Shown here in pieces: positions 44,003-52,418 of a stretch of DNA of 64,000 nucleotides (position 1 is its first letter; each line of letters opens with the position of its first letter). The DNA is taken from positions 1 through 64,000 of the forward strand of contig URVZ01000002.1 of assembly GCA_900551365.1 (NCBI GenBank), read 5' to 3'. Both the position numbers and the translations under genes were made by a program. The stretch is from an uncultured Collinsella sp. Lineage in GTDB: Bacteria; Actinomycetota; Coriobacteriia; Coriobacteriales; Coriobacteriaceae. A model generated the notes under the pieces. It saw nothing but the letters and a program-made list of their open reading frames with translations, was not told where the DNA came from and ran no database searches.

Positions 44003-46508
44003 GGTGATAAAGGTGACGGAACAGAAGATGAGCCCGCAGGCTATCGAGGTGCGTGGCGCGCGTGTACACAACCTCAAGGACATCGATATCGATATTCCGC
44101 TGGGAAAGCTCGTGGGTATTGCCGGCGTGTCGGGTTCGGGCAAGAGCTCGCTGGCGCTGGGGGTTCTTTATGCCGAGGGCTCGCGCCGCTACTTGGAGGC
44201 GCTCAGCACCTATACCCGCCGTCGCCTGACGCAGGCCGAGCACGCCCAAGTGGACGAGGTGCTGCACGTGCCGGCGGCGCTCGCATTGCATCAGCGCCCC
44301 AGCGTGCCGGGCGTGCGCTCGACCTTTGGTACCATGACCGAGCTCAACAATAGTCTGCGTCTGCTCTTTAGCCGTTGCGCCCATCATGTGTGCCCGCGCT
44401 GCGGGGCGCGTGTGGAGCCGAGCCTTAACGTTGCCGCAGGCCTGTCGCTCACGTGTCCGACATGCGGCCGCGAGTTCTACGCGCCGAGTGCCGAGGACCT
44501 TGCCTTTAACAGTGGCGGTGCGTGTCCCACCTGCGGCGGCACCGGTGTCATGCGCGAGGTGGACGAGGCGAGCTTGGTACCCGACGAGTCAAAGACTATC
44601 AACGAGGGCGCGGTGCTTCCTTGGGGCACGCTCATGTGGGATCTGATGAAGCAGGTGGCCGGCGAGATGGGCGTGCGCACCGACGTGCCGTTTAACCAGC
44701 TCACGCCTCAAGAGCGCGACATCGTGTTTCATGGTCCGGCGGTTAAGAAGCACATCCTCTACGTGCCCAAAAACGGCGAGGGCGCTACGCCACTCGACTT
44801 TACCTATTACAACGCCGTCTATACCGTCGAGAATGCGCTCGCCAAGGTCAAGGACGATAAGGGCTTAAAACGCGTTGCGCGCTTTTTGCGCGAGGGCCCA
44901 TGCCGCGATTGCGGCGGCACGCGTCTCTCCGAGGCTGCGCGCCAGCCCCAGGTGCGCGGTATCAATCTGGCGCAGGCGGCGGCTATGACGCTGGGCGAGG
45001 CGATTGAGTGGGTGCGCGGGGTGCCCGCATTCTTGCCGCCCGAGATGCGGCCCATGGCGACGGATATCTGCGATTCGTTTTTGAGCGCGGCCCGTCGTCT
45101 GGTCGACTTGGGTCTCGATTACCTTTCACTCGACCGCGCCGGCGCCACGCTTTCCACGGGTGAGCGCCAACGCGTGCAGCTTGCTCGCGTGGTGCGTAAC
45201 CGATCGACAGGCGTACTTTATGTGCTGGACGAGCCTTCGATCGGCTTGCATCCTGCCAATGTCGACGGCCTGGTAGGCGTGATGCGAGATCTGATGGATG
45301 ACGGTAACACCGTGGTTGTTGTCGACCACGATACGCGCGTACTGGCGGATGCCGACTATCTGGTCGAGATGGGTCCCGTTGCCGGAGCAGGCGGCGGCAA
45401 TGTGATCGCCGCTGGTACGGTAGACGAGGTCGAGCAATCGCAGGGCAGTCGCATCGCGCCGTTTTTGCGCTCAGAGTCCAAGCGCTTGCGTCCGCAGGTG
45501 ACTGATGAGGAAATGTTCGACCAGGGCCATATCCGCATGGCAACCGAGGCCATCCATACCGTCAAACCGCTCGAAGTCGATATCCCGCGCGGCCGCCTTG
45601 TCGCGGTGACGGGCGTTTCGGGTTCGGGCAAGACGACGTTGGTGCTCGAGACGCTCATCCCGGCGCTCAAGGCGCAGGCAGCCGGCGAACGCTTGCCGGG
45701 GCACGTGCGTTGGGTCGATGCCGAGGGCATTGCCCGTGCCAACCTGATTGACGCCACGCCCATCGGTGCCAACGTGCGCTCGACGGTAGCGACCTATGCC
45801 GACATTCATGACGAGCTGCGCCGCGCCTTTGCACGTACGCCCGAGGCCAAGGCGGCGGGATATAAGGCGGGCGCCTTTAGCTACAACACCGGTGCCCTGC
45901 GCTGCCCTACGTGCGACGGCACGGGCTCGATATCGCTTGACGTGCAGTTTCTGCCCGACGTCGAGATCGTCTGCCCGGCATGCCGTGGCTCGCGCTACGC
46001 CGAGGCCGCCTCGCATATCCATCGCGAAGGCAAGGATGGCAGTCTGCTTACGTTGCCGCAGCTTATGGATATGAGCGTGGACGAGGCACTCGACGCTACG
46101 GTGGGACTCAAGAAAGTTCAGGTGCGCTTGCAGACCTTGCACGACCTGGGCCTGGGTTATCTCACGCTTGGCGAGCCCACACCGGCGCTTTCGGGCGGTG
46201 AGGCACAGCGTCTTAAGCTTGCGAGCGAGATGGGCCGCGTGCAGGATGATGCTGTATTCGTGTTCGACGAGCCCACGATCGGACTACATCCGCTCGATGT
46301 TCAGGTGTTGCTGAGTGTGTTCGACGGACTCGTTGCCAAGGGCGCCACAGTTGTCGTGATCGAGCATGACCTCGACCTTATCCGCAACGCCGATTACGTG
46401 ATCGACATGGGCCCGGGCGGTGGCGACGCCGGCGGGCAAATCGTCTGCGTCGGCACTCCGGGCGACATCGCAGTTTGCTCCGCAAGCATCACCGGCCGCT
46501 ATCTATAG
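43995..46508 (+). CDS. UvrA-like ATPase (UvrA2/DrrC class)
   Basis: An 837-residue tandem ABC ATPase of the UvrA superfamily. NBD1 has GVSGSGKSSL near 45 and the signature LSTGERQRVQLAR. NBD2 has GVSGSGKTTL near 540 and LSGGEAQRLKLASEMG, with FDEPTIGLHPLDV. Several zinc-binding CxxC pairs are present (CPRCG, CPTCG, CPTCGGTG, CPTCDGTG, CPACRG). At 837 residues it is about 100 shorter than housekeeping UvrA (about 940), consistent with UvrA2/DrrC-like proteins that lack part of the insertion and UvrB-binding region. These act in damage tolerance or resistance to DNA-binding drugs. The start is uncertain: ATG 43995, GTG 44013 or ATG 44028. It follows and overlaps the AAA ATPase gene. Confidence 0.85.
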   Translation: MSRVIKVTEQKMSPQAIEVRGARVHNLKDIDIDIPLGKLVGIAGVSGSGKSSLALGVLYAEGSRRYLEALSTYTRRRLTQAEHAQVDEVLHVPAALALHQRPSVPGVRSTFGTMTELNNSLRLLFSRCAHHVCPRCGARVEPSLNVAAGLSLTCPTCGREFYAPSAEDLAFNSGGACPTCGGTGVMREVDEASLVPDESKTINEGAVLPWGTLMWDLMKQVAGEMGVRTDVPFNQLTPQERDIVFHGPAVKKHILYVPKNGEGATPLDFTYYNAVYTVENALAKVKDDKGLKRVARFLREGPCRDCGGTRLSEAARQPQVRGINLAQAAAMTLGEAIEWVRGVPAFLPPEMRPMATDICDSFLSAARRLVDLGLDYLSLDRAGATLSTGERQRVQLARVVRNRSTGVLYVLDEPSIGLHPANVDGLVGVMRDLMDDGNTVVVVDHDTRVLADADYLVEMGPVAGAGGGNVIAAGTVDEVEQSQGSRIAPFLRSESKRLRPQVTDEEMFDQGHIRMATEAIHTVKPLEVDIPRGRLVAVTGVSGSGKTTLVLETLIPALKAQAAGERLPGHVRWVDAEGIARANLIDATPIGANVRSTVATYADIHDELRRAFARTPEAKAAGYKAGAFSYNTGALRCPTCDGTGSISLDVQFLPDVEIVCPACRGSRYAEAASHIHREGKDGSLLTLPQLMDMSVDEALDATVGLKKVQVRLQTLHDLGLGYLTLGEPTPALSGGEAQRLKLASEMGRVQDDAVFVFDEPTIGLHPLDVQVLLSVFDGLVAKGATVVVIEHDLDLIRNADYVIDMGPGGGDAGGQIVCVGTPGDIAVCSASITGRYL

Positions 46509-46510
46509 AC

Positions 46511-46543
46511 AATGAGGCAAAGGGACAGTCCCTTTGCCTCATT
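46511..46543. repeat. Palindromic intergenic repeat, GGGAC/GTCCC family, copy 3
   Basis: AATGAGGCAAAGGGAC (46511-46526) and GTCCCTTTGCCTCATT (46528-46543) are perfect complements around a single A. It fills the gap between the convergent UvrA2-like and second ATPase genes, so it may terminate both. Confidence 0.85.
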
Positions 46544-46548
46544 GATGC

Positions 46549-47649
46549 CTATTTCACGCATTGAGCTGCGAGATAGTCGCGGAAGAATGGCAATTCAAAT
46601 GCGACGAGCCCTCGTCCTCGCTTCCCGATGATGCCGGCGTCTATCATGCGGCGTCGGTAGCGGGAGACCTGCTGCGGCGAACGCTTAAGGCGCTCGACAA
46701 GGTCAGCGGTGGTGGACTCTTCCTCGTCATCGAGCATGGCGATGAGGAATCGCTTGTCCTCTGCAGTGAGTTCCCGATAGGTTGCCGCGAGGATTCGGTC
46801 GTCCATCTCGTCGCGCGCGATTTTGATTCCCAGGTCAAAGTCGCGTGACGAGATTTCCTTCGAATCGCTTGTGAGATCCCAGGCACGGTAACCTACGAGT
46901 TGCAATAGGAAGGGAAATCCAGAGATCGAGCGAACGGCTCTATCGATTCCCTCAGCATCTGCCAGGCGATCGTTTTCCTGGATTGTGCGAATCAAGGCTT
47001 CGCGTACGTCATAGTCGGCAATGCGACCCAGATGATATTGTTGGGCGCGGCGAAGGAACGAGACCGTCTTGTGGTTCAGCAACGTAGAGACGTTGTTGGG
47101 AAGTCCCGCCATAAGCAAGGCGACGCGTTTCCCATCGGTCACAAAGTGCTGATACGTGGCTGCGAGTTGGATCATCTCGTCGAGTGTCGGATCCACCTCG
47201 TCAACCGTGACGAGCAGACCGGTGCCCGCCTCGTTGAGCTGGTCGATGATGTCGCTCATGCGATAACGCCAGGTTGAAGCATCGTGAACGCGATTGACCT
47301 CGACGCTGCCGAGCGGTGCAATTCCGAGACCGGTGACTTCGAAGTTCTTAGACGGGTCGATAAGATGGCCGGCAGCACGTTTCGCCCCGAACTCGATTTC
47401 CTCAAGCATTCCCGGGAGCGCGGTCGTCTTTACGGCTATCCAGCCGTGGGATTCCGCCCTTGTCGCGAGCGACGACATGAGAGCGGTTTTACCGGTTCCA
47501 CGCGCGCCTGAGAAGATCGAGGTCAATTCTGGGCGCCTGCGCTGACTCAAGAAGGCACGGTCCAAATCCCGAATAATCTGTTGTCTGCCAGCGAGATGGG
47601 CAGGAACCTCACCAAAACTGGGGGTAAACGGGTTCTCGAGATATTCCAC
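46549..47649 (-). CDS. AAA ATPase of ORC/Cdc6-like type
   Basis: A 366-residue relative of the ATPase at 42884-44002. It starts MEYLENPFTPSFGEVPAHLAGR. Walker A is FSGARGTGKTALMSSL near 46 and Walker B LVTVDEVDPTLDEM near 148. It shares the segment LLMAGLPNNVSTLLNHKTVSFLRRAQQYHLG with its relative (there LVFAGLPSMVDDLLEEPSVTFLRRAQQRTLG). A C-terminal winged helix (TTADLVERLKRSPQQVSRYRRRMIDAGII) follows. The upstream region (47650-47705) is AT-rich with ACTTTAGTTAATT-type sequence, unlike its surroundings. It converges on UvrA2. Confidence 0.8.
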   Translation of the reverse strand: MEYLENPFTPSFGEVPAHLAGRQQIIRDLDRAFLSQRRRPELTSIFSGARGTGKTALMSSLATRAESHGWIAVKTTALPGMLEEIEFGAKRAAGHLIDPSKNFEVTGLGIAPLGSVEVNRVHDASTWRYRMSDIIDQLNEAGTGLLVTVDEVDPTLDEMIQLAATYQHFVTDGKRVALLMAGLPNNVSTLLNHKTVSFLRRAQQYHLGRIADYDVREALIRTIQENDRLADAEGIDRAVRSISGFPFLLQLVGYRAWDLTSDSKEISSRDFDLGIKIARDEMDDRILAATYRELTAEDKRFLIAMLDDEEESTTADLVERLKRSPQQVSRYRRRMIDAGIIGKRGRGLVAFELPFFRDYLAAQCVK

Positions 47650-47768
47650 GTAGCTCTCCTTTCACACCGCCGTTTAACTTCATTTTACTTTAGTTAATTC
47701 TGATTAAAAGTGAGGGCTCTTTATCTAGAACAACAATTAGGCGTGTGTGCCATCGGCGTGGCGCTTGA

Positions 47769-47799
47769 ATGTGACAAAGGGACAGCTCCTTTGTCACAT
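47769..47799. repeat. Palindromic intergenic repeat, GGGAC/GTCCC family, copy 4
   Basis: ATGTGACAAAGG (47769-47780) pairs with CCTTTGTCACAT (47788-47799); the centre GACAGCT departs from the family core. The right arm overlaps the stop codon of trmL (TGA on the minus strand at 47794-47796), so the element forms the 3' end of that gene. Confidence 0.75.
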
Positions 47800-48393
47800 C
47801 CCTGCAAAGCCCGTTTGTCGTAGCGCCTCGTAGAGGACGATGGCGGCGCTGTTGGAGAGGTTGAGTGCACTGATGCGGTAGTCGTCGGGATTGACGAAGT
47901 TGCCGCAGATATCCTGCCGAAGGATGGCCTCGTGGCTGTCCTCGGTATGTCCCAGCGATTCCTCGTGGGCTTCCCAGGCCTCGGCGTTATCGAGTGAGTC
48001 ACAATCGCGCAGCATCGGGATGCGCTCGCAGCGCTCGGACGCCGCGGCAAGCAGTGGCTCGGGAATGCCCGAGCTCTCGCTGCCAAAGACCAAGTAGTCT
48101 CCATCGCGGTAGGTACTCTGCGCATAGGTGCGGCGTGCCTTTTTGGTCAGCAGATGCAGGCGCTCGTCGGCAGGGGAGAGGCCGTTGCGCGCAAGGAAAT
48201 CCTCCCAGCCGGCATAGGTCGTCACGTCCAAGTTTTGCCAGTAGCCCAGGCCGGCGCGAAGTACCGTCTTGTCATCGAGCGAAAACCCCAGCGGCTCCAC
48301 CAGATGCAGGCGGGCGCCGGTGACCACGCAGGTGCGGCCGATATTGCCCGTATTGGCCGGAATCTCGGGCGCATACAGCACAATGTTGAACAT
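47794..48393 (-). CDS. trmL: tRNA (cytidine(34)-2'-O)-methyltransferase TrmL
   Basis: A 199-residue SPOUT methyltransferase that 2'-O-methylates the wobble base of tRNA-Leu species. Characteristic blocks: MFNIVLYAPEIPANTGNIGRTCVVTGARLHLVEPLGFSLDD at the start, YLVFGSESSGIPEPLLAA (SAM-binding knot) and RISALNLSNSAAIVLYEALRQTGF at the end. An insertion of about 25 residues (DNAEAWEAHEESLGHTEDSHEAILRQ) precedes the last knot strand, making it longer than the usual 155-160. ATG 48393 follows AAGGAG. The 3' end overlaps a palindromic repeat. Confidence 0.92.
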   Translation of the reverse strand: MFNIVLYAPEIPANTGNIGRTCVVTGARLHLVEPLGFSLDDKTVLRAGLGYWQNLDVTTYAGWEDFLARNGLSPADERLHLLTKKARRTYAQSTYRDGDYLVFGSESSGIPEPLLAAASERCERIPMLRDCDSLDNAEAWEAHEESLGHTEDSHEAILRQDICGNFVNPDDYRISALNLSNSAAIVLYEALRQTGFAGM

Positions 48394-48416
48394 GAATCTC
48401 CTTGGCTCAGAACGAA

Positions 48417-48449
48417 AAACCACCACGAAGAGCACCTTCGTGGTGGTTT
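48417..48449 (-). terminator. Terminator of the CobW-family gene
   Basis: AAACCACCACGAAG (48417-48430) pairs perfectly with CTTCGTGGTGGTTT (48436-48449). Read on the minus strand the hairpin ends in TTTTTCG, so it closes the transcript of the upstream CobW-family gene, 40 bases after its stop. Confidence 0.75.
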
Positions 48450-48488
48450 GGCGGTTACGTAGGCGGAAAAATGCCCGCTTGGATAAAC

Positions 48489-49619
48489 CTAGGCGCGGTG
48501 CCAGTCGGTCAGGCAGGCATCGAGGGAGGCGATGAGCGCATCCTTGTCCATGTGACGGCCGATGATGCACAGGCTCGTCATGCGGTCGCCCGTCTCGTCG
48601 TCCCAAATCTGCATGATCTCGGGGTTCTCGTCGATGATCTTCTGCTTCTCGCCCTCGGGCGCCGAGTCAACGAACAGGCCGTTCTCCATCAGGCGCATCT
48701 GGTGGCCGGCCTGCTCAAACATGTAACACATGTCCGGATTGCCGGTCTGCCACAGCGGACCCTTGACGCGAATGACCTCGTCGGGCCACTCCTGCTCAAC
48801 AAAATTGGTGAACTTCTGCAGGTCAAACGGCTTGCGGCGCGAGTAAACAAAGGTCTCGATGTCGTACTCGAGCACCTCGGGGTCGTCGTGCTCCTCGGGA
48901 TGCTCCATGGCCTCGATCCAGGCGGCGGAGTTGTAGGCGCGCATAAAGTCGAAGCGGTCGGTGTCGAGCAGCTCCTCCATGGGGACCTCGCCGTTTTGGG
49001 CCTCGACGATCACGGCGTCCTTCTGCAGGCTGCGCACGATGGCCTTGAGCTCGGCGATCTGCTTGGGGCTCACAGTATCGGTCTTGTTGAGGATCAGTGT
49101 GGAGCAGAACTCGATCTGCTGGATGAGCAGGCTTTCGATGTCGTCCTCGTCGATATCCTCAGCCAGCAGGTCGCGACCGCCGTTGAACTCGTCGTACATA
49201 CGGGCGCAGTCGACCACGGCCACGATGTTGTCGAGCGCAAGTTTAGGCTCGCCGCCCACCTTGGCCTCGTCGCAGAAGCTCGAGATGGTGTAAGCGATGG
49301 GGATGGGCTCGCAAATGCCCGAGGCCTCGATGATGATGTAATCGAAGTCGCCCGAATCGGCGATGCCCTGCAGCTGGTTGGCAAGGTCGTCCGAAAGCGT
49401 GCAGCAGATGCAGCCGTTGGTGAGCGGGATGAGGTCGTCGGTCTCGGAAAGGCCGCCGTCGGCGATGAGGCTGGCATCGACGTTGATCTCGCCGATATCG
49501 TTGACGATCACGGCGGCGCGGATGCCGCCGTCGTTGGCGAGGATGTGGTTGAGCAATGTGGTCTTGCCGGCACCGAGGTAGCCGGTAAGCATGATGATCT
49601 TTACGGGTTTGTTGGGCAT
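48489..49619 (-). CDS. CobW/COG0523-family GTP-dependent metallochaperone
   Basis: A 376-residue G3E GTPase of the CobW/COG0523 family, which delivers zinc or other metals to client proteins. GYLGAGKTTLLNHIL is the P-loop, NGCICCTLSDDL the CxCC metal-binding motif, DIGEINVDASL the Mg/switch region and ILNKTDTVS the G4 base. The C-terminal CobW_C domain contains RVKGPLWQTGNPDMCYMFEQAGHQM. GGAGG precedes ATG 49619. Many COG0523 genes are controlled by Zur; I see no clear Zur box here. Which metal it handles is unknown. Confidence 0.9.
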   Translation of the reverse strand: MPNKPVKIIMLTGYLGAGKTTLLNHILANDGGIRAAVIVNDIGEINVDASLIADGGLSETDDLIPLTNGCICCTLSDDLANQLQGIADSGDFDYIIIEASGICEPIPIAYTISSFCDEAKVGGEPKLALDNIVAVVDCARMYDEFNGGRDLLAEDIDEDDIESLLIQQIEFCSTLILNKTDTVSPKQIAELKAIVRSLQKDAVIVEAQNGEVPMEELLDTDRFDFMRAYNSAAWIEAMEHPEEHDDPEVLEYDIETFVYSRRKPFDLQKFTNFVEQEWPDEVIRVKGPLWQTGNPDMCYMFEQAGHQMRLMENGLFVDSAPEGEKQKIIDENPEIMQIWDDETGDRMTSLCIIGRHMDKDALIASLDACLTDWHRA

Positions 49620-49705
49620 GTGCCCTCCTTTGTTAGACATGGCTTACAGTTGAATCATATGCCAAACGCCTGCTCTTATACCCACGCGCTGGCAAATAAC
49701 ACAGG

Positions 49706-50047
49706 CTACTCCCAGGCTCCCCATACATCGGGGCAATAACCGACGGTGGCCTTTTTGCCGTTGCGCACGATGGGCTCGGCCAAGACCTGCTGATTCTCGA
49801 GTAGCTTGTCGAAGCGCTGGCTAGAGGTGAGGTGCTGGATGAGTGCGAGCGTTTCCTCGTCCTTGGCTTTGGGGTTGAGCAGCTTGTCGATACCGCCGAC
49901 CGCCTGCATCACGCTCGTGAGCTCGCCCTTGCTCATCTCCTTTTCCTTAAGGTCGATAAACTGCACCTTAATGCGGCGCTCCTTAAAATAACGCTGTGCC
50001 TTCTTGGTGTCGAAGGACTTCTTGGTGCCAAAAATTTGCACGTTCAT
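49706..50047 (-). CDS. ArsC/Spx-family thioredoxin-fold protein lacking the usual cysteine
   Basis: A 113-residue ArsC/Spx-fold protein: VQIFGTKKSFDTKKAQRYFKERRIKVQFIDLKEKEMSKGEL aligns with the YffB/Spx-type start (YGIKNCDTVKKA). The position of the catalytic cysteine is occupied by serine-phenylalanine (KKSFDTKKA). KLLNPKAKDEETLALIQHLTSSQRFDKLLENQQVLAEPIVRNGKKATVGY completes the fold. Without the cysteine, arsenate reductase activity is unlikely. The next gene on this strand upstream is the FMN reductase 17 bases away, so they may be co-transcribed. Confidence 0.82.
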   Translation of the reverse strand: MNVQIFGTKKSFDTKKAQRYFKERRIKVQFIDLKEKEMSKGELTSVMQAVGGIDKLLNPKAKDEETLALIQHLTSSQRFDKLLENQQVLAEPIVRNGKKATVGYCPDVWGAWE

Positions 50048-50064
50048 GTATTTGTTCCGCCGTT

Positions 50065-50688
50065 CTACCTGATGAAGTTGGTGCGCTCGCGATCGGCTTC
50101 GGGGGCTTCGATGCCGGCGGCCTGTCCTGCCTCGATACAATGCAGGAGCCAGGCCATGTTCTTGCCGATGTTGCGCATGGTGGCCAGGCCCTCGGCGTCC
50201 TGGGCGGCCTCGCCCGGCATGGCGCCAAACACGTTGTTCCAGTACGTGGAAGCAACCACGGGCATCTGGTTGATGGTGAAGTACTTATTGAGCACGTCGA
50301 AGGTGGTCGACGTGCCGCCGCGACGGGCAACGGCGACGGCAGCACCCGGCTTGTGTGCAAAGGCTTTGCTGCCGGCATAGAATGCGCGATCGAGGGCCGA
50401 AAGGATGCGTCCGCTGGGGTGCGCATAGTAGACGGGCGAGCCAAAGACAAAGCCATCTGCCTGCTCGGCGGCAGCGATCAGCTCGTTCACCACGTCATCG
50501 TCAAAGGTGCAGCGACCGCCAAGTTTGCCACACTGGCCGCAACCGATGCAATCGCGAATGGGCTTGGCGCCTAGCTGAAACACCTCGGTATCAATGCCTT
50601 CGGCATTGAGCTGCTCTGCGATCTCGGCGAGAGCGCGGGCAGTGTTGCCGTTTGCCTTGGGGCTGCCATTGACTAAAAGAACCTTCAT
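50065..50688 (-). CDS. Flavodoxin-like NAD(P)H-dependent FMN reductase with iron-sulfur-flavoprotein-type cysteines
   Basis: A 207-residue flavodoxin-fold protein starting MKVLLVNGSPKANGNTARAL (FMN phosphate loop), with GFVFGSPVYYAHPSGRILSALDRAFY as the flavin-contacting segment. Residues near 48-60, DCIGCGQCGKLGGRC, give closely spaced cysteines. These resemble the compact cluster motif of iron-sulfur flavoproteins, so a [4Fe-4S] cluster is possible. It probably reduces quinones, nitro compounds or a protein partner. ATG 50688 has GGAG six bases upstream; an in-frame GTG three bases earlier is too close. The ArsC-fold gene follows after 17 bases. Confidence 0.85.
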   Translation of the reverse strand: MKVLLVNGSPKANGNTARALAEIAEQLNAEGIDTEVFQLGAKPIRDCIGCGQCGKLGGRCTFDDDVVNELIAAAEQADGFVFGSPVYYAHPSGRILSALDRAFYAGSKAFAHKPGAAVAVARRGGTSTTFDVLNKYFTINQMPVVASTYWNNVFGAMPGEAAQDAEGLATMRNIGKNMAWLLHCIEAGQAAGIEAPEADRERTNFIR

Positions 50689-50762
50689 CACAAACTCCCT
50701 CTGCTTTTGGTGACTTCTGCAGAGGATTATCGCACGATGGGGGAGGCGGCGCGGGCGCGGCG

Positions 50763-52292
50763 TTAATCCAGTTTGGTACCTGGCACCTGCACGGCTTTCC
50801 CGAGCAACGCTTTGAGCTCGTTCAAAATGGAAACGGGCTGACGGTCGACGCCGTCCAGATGGAGCGTGGCCACGCGAATGGGCGGCTGATATTCAAGCGA
50901 GCCGATGAGCACGGGAGAACCCAGGAACCGTTCGATGTCGCTTGCGATCTCGTCGATCGCCTCGGGGCCGAGCTCATCGAAGAGTGCCACGAACATCGGC
51001 CCCGTCGAGCGGAACAGGCGGCCCTTGCCGCGCGAACAATCCATGAGGCAGGCGGCGCTTTCGGCGAGCACGCGGTCGCCTGCATCGAATCCAAAGCGGG
51101 CATTGACCTCGGCGATATCGTCGACCTTAATGGCAATTAAGCCTGCCTCGTGCGGCACGTGGCGCATCTCTCCAATAGCGTTGACCAGTGCGTGGACATC
51201 GCCCAGGCCCGTTACCGAGTCGGTCGTATCCGCTAGGCTTCGGTTGACGATAATGCCCACATACATGCTGGGCTCGGTATCGGTGCCGTCCAAGCGGTAG
51301 CCCGTGCAGTCACAAAGCACGTACGTTCCGGTGGCATCCATTACGCGATACTGCATGTAGTGGAAGTGCCACGTGCTGTTTATCACCATGTCGAGCTCGG
51401 CGCGTACGTTGTCGCGGTCTTCGGGATGAACGCGGGCGAGCCACATGTCGAGTGAGTTAAAAGGGTGCTGGGAGGGCAGGTCAAAATCGCGCACGGCGTT
51501 AACCGACCATTGCGATTCGCCCGTATCGAGATTGAGGATAAAGGGATAGCGCGTCTCGGAGCTCATGGAGATCGCTTGGAACACCCGGTCGTTGCAGGGA
51601 AGCTGATCGACGATTGGGCGTTGCGGCGCGTCATCGTCTTTCGGTTGCTGCACACGATGCATAAGCTTATAGCGATACATCTTGCGATCGGCATCCATCG
51701 TCATCTGGCGACGCGTGTCGCCGGCAAGTGGATCGACGCGCGAGCAGCCAAAACTAAAGCTGCCGATCATGGGCGCCTTGCCACCTGAGCTCGCCTCGAT
51801 CAGCCCAGCACGTACCTGCTCCAAGCGCTGCTCGAGTTCAGTCTCGTTTGCGGAGAGCGAGATAAGCACAAACTCGTCTCCACCGATACGGAACAGCATC
51901 TCATCGTGCTCCATGGTTTCGGAGAGCGTGCGGCAGATGCCCAGAATATAGCGATTGCCTTCGGCGTGGCCAAACCTATCATTGCAATGTTTGAGATGGT
52001 CGATGTCAATATAGGCGCAGGTGAAGGGGTCGCCTTTGTGCCAGAGTTGCTCGACGTGACGGTCGAATCCGTTGCGGTTGCCCAAGTTGGTGAGCGGGTC
52101 GATATAGGCGTTGCTCTCAAGCAGCCGGCGCTCTTGCTGCAGGATGGCGTGCGTCTTTTGCAGTTGCTCGCCAACGGCGCGTAGCTCAGCAGGCAGCGCG
52201 GCAACATCGAGTTCAGCGGTCGAGACGCCGTTTGCAAGTCGCTGAAGATAGGCAATAATCGATTGCTCGCCCAGGCGATACGACTCGTTCAT
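50763..52292 (-). CDS. Diguanylate cyclase (GGDEF) with PAS-like and second degenerate GGDEF domain
   Basis: A 509-residue cytoplasmic signalling protein. A helical N-terminus (about 1-65) leads to a GGDEF domain: DPLTNLGNRNGFDRHV, YIDIDHLKHCNDRFGHAEGNRYI and intact RIGGDEFVLI near 138. This should make c-di-GMP. A PAS-like region follows (MSSETRYPFILNLDTGESQWSVNAVRDF, WHFHYMQYRVMDATGTYVLC). The last 150 residues resemble a second GGDEF domain (DSVTGLGDVHALVNAIGEM, AEVNARFGFDAGDRVLAE) whose active-site motif is lost (FRSTGPMFVALFDE). No membrane segment is seen. ATG 52292 follows AAGGAGG. It lies downstream of the GGDEF-EAL gene, which has the same first three modules. Confidence 0.88.
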   Translation of the reverse strand: MNESYRLGEQSIIAYLQRLANGVSTAELDVAALPAELRAVGEQLQKTHAILQQERRLLESNAYIDPLTNLGNRNGFDRHVEQLWHKGDPFTCAYIDIDHLKHCNDRFGHAEGNRYILGICRTLSETMEHDEMLFRIGGDEFVLISLSANETELEQRLEQVRAGLIEASSGGKAPMIGSFSFGCSRVDPLAGDTRRQMTMDADRKMYRYKLMHRVQQPKDDDAPQRPIVDQLPCNDRVFQAISMSSETRYPFILNLDTGESQWSVNAVRDFDLPSQHPFNSLDMWLARVHPEDRDNVRAELDMVINSTWHFHYMQYRVMDATGTYVLCDCTGYRLDGTDTEPSMYVGIIVNRSLADTTDSVTGLGDVHALVNAIGEMRHVPHEAGLIAIKVDDIAEVNARFGFDAGDRVLAESAACLMDCSRGKGRLFRSTGPMFVALFDELGPEAIDEIASDIERFLGSPVLIGSLEYQPPIRVATLHLDGVDRQPVSILNELKALLGKAVQVPGTKLD

Positions 52293-52330
52293 GATGGATA
52301 ACCTCCTTGGGCGGAACAACGGTTTGTATC

Positions 52331-52361
52331 ATATCCCCAATTCGGTTTGAATTGGGGATAT
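52331..52361. terminator. Perfect hairpin between the two c-di-GMP genes
   Basis: ATATCCCCAATTC (52331-52343) is fully complementary to GAATTGGGGATAT (52349-52361) around GGTTT. It lies between the stop of the GGDEF-EAL gene and the start of the diguanylate cyclase. There is no T-run, so partial termination or transcript processing is more likely than a strong stop. Confidence 0.55.
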
Positions 52362-52418
52362 AAGTTAGCTAATGGAGACAAATGACCCTTCGACGGTGGC
52401 GTTTTGCGCGCGAGCGTA

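Noticed and set aside
48402..49739. 445-codon plus-strand frame opposite the CobW-family gene
   Set aside because: The minus strand has P-loop, CICC and a good ribosome site; the plus frame is repetitive V/D/G sequence without motifs.
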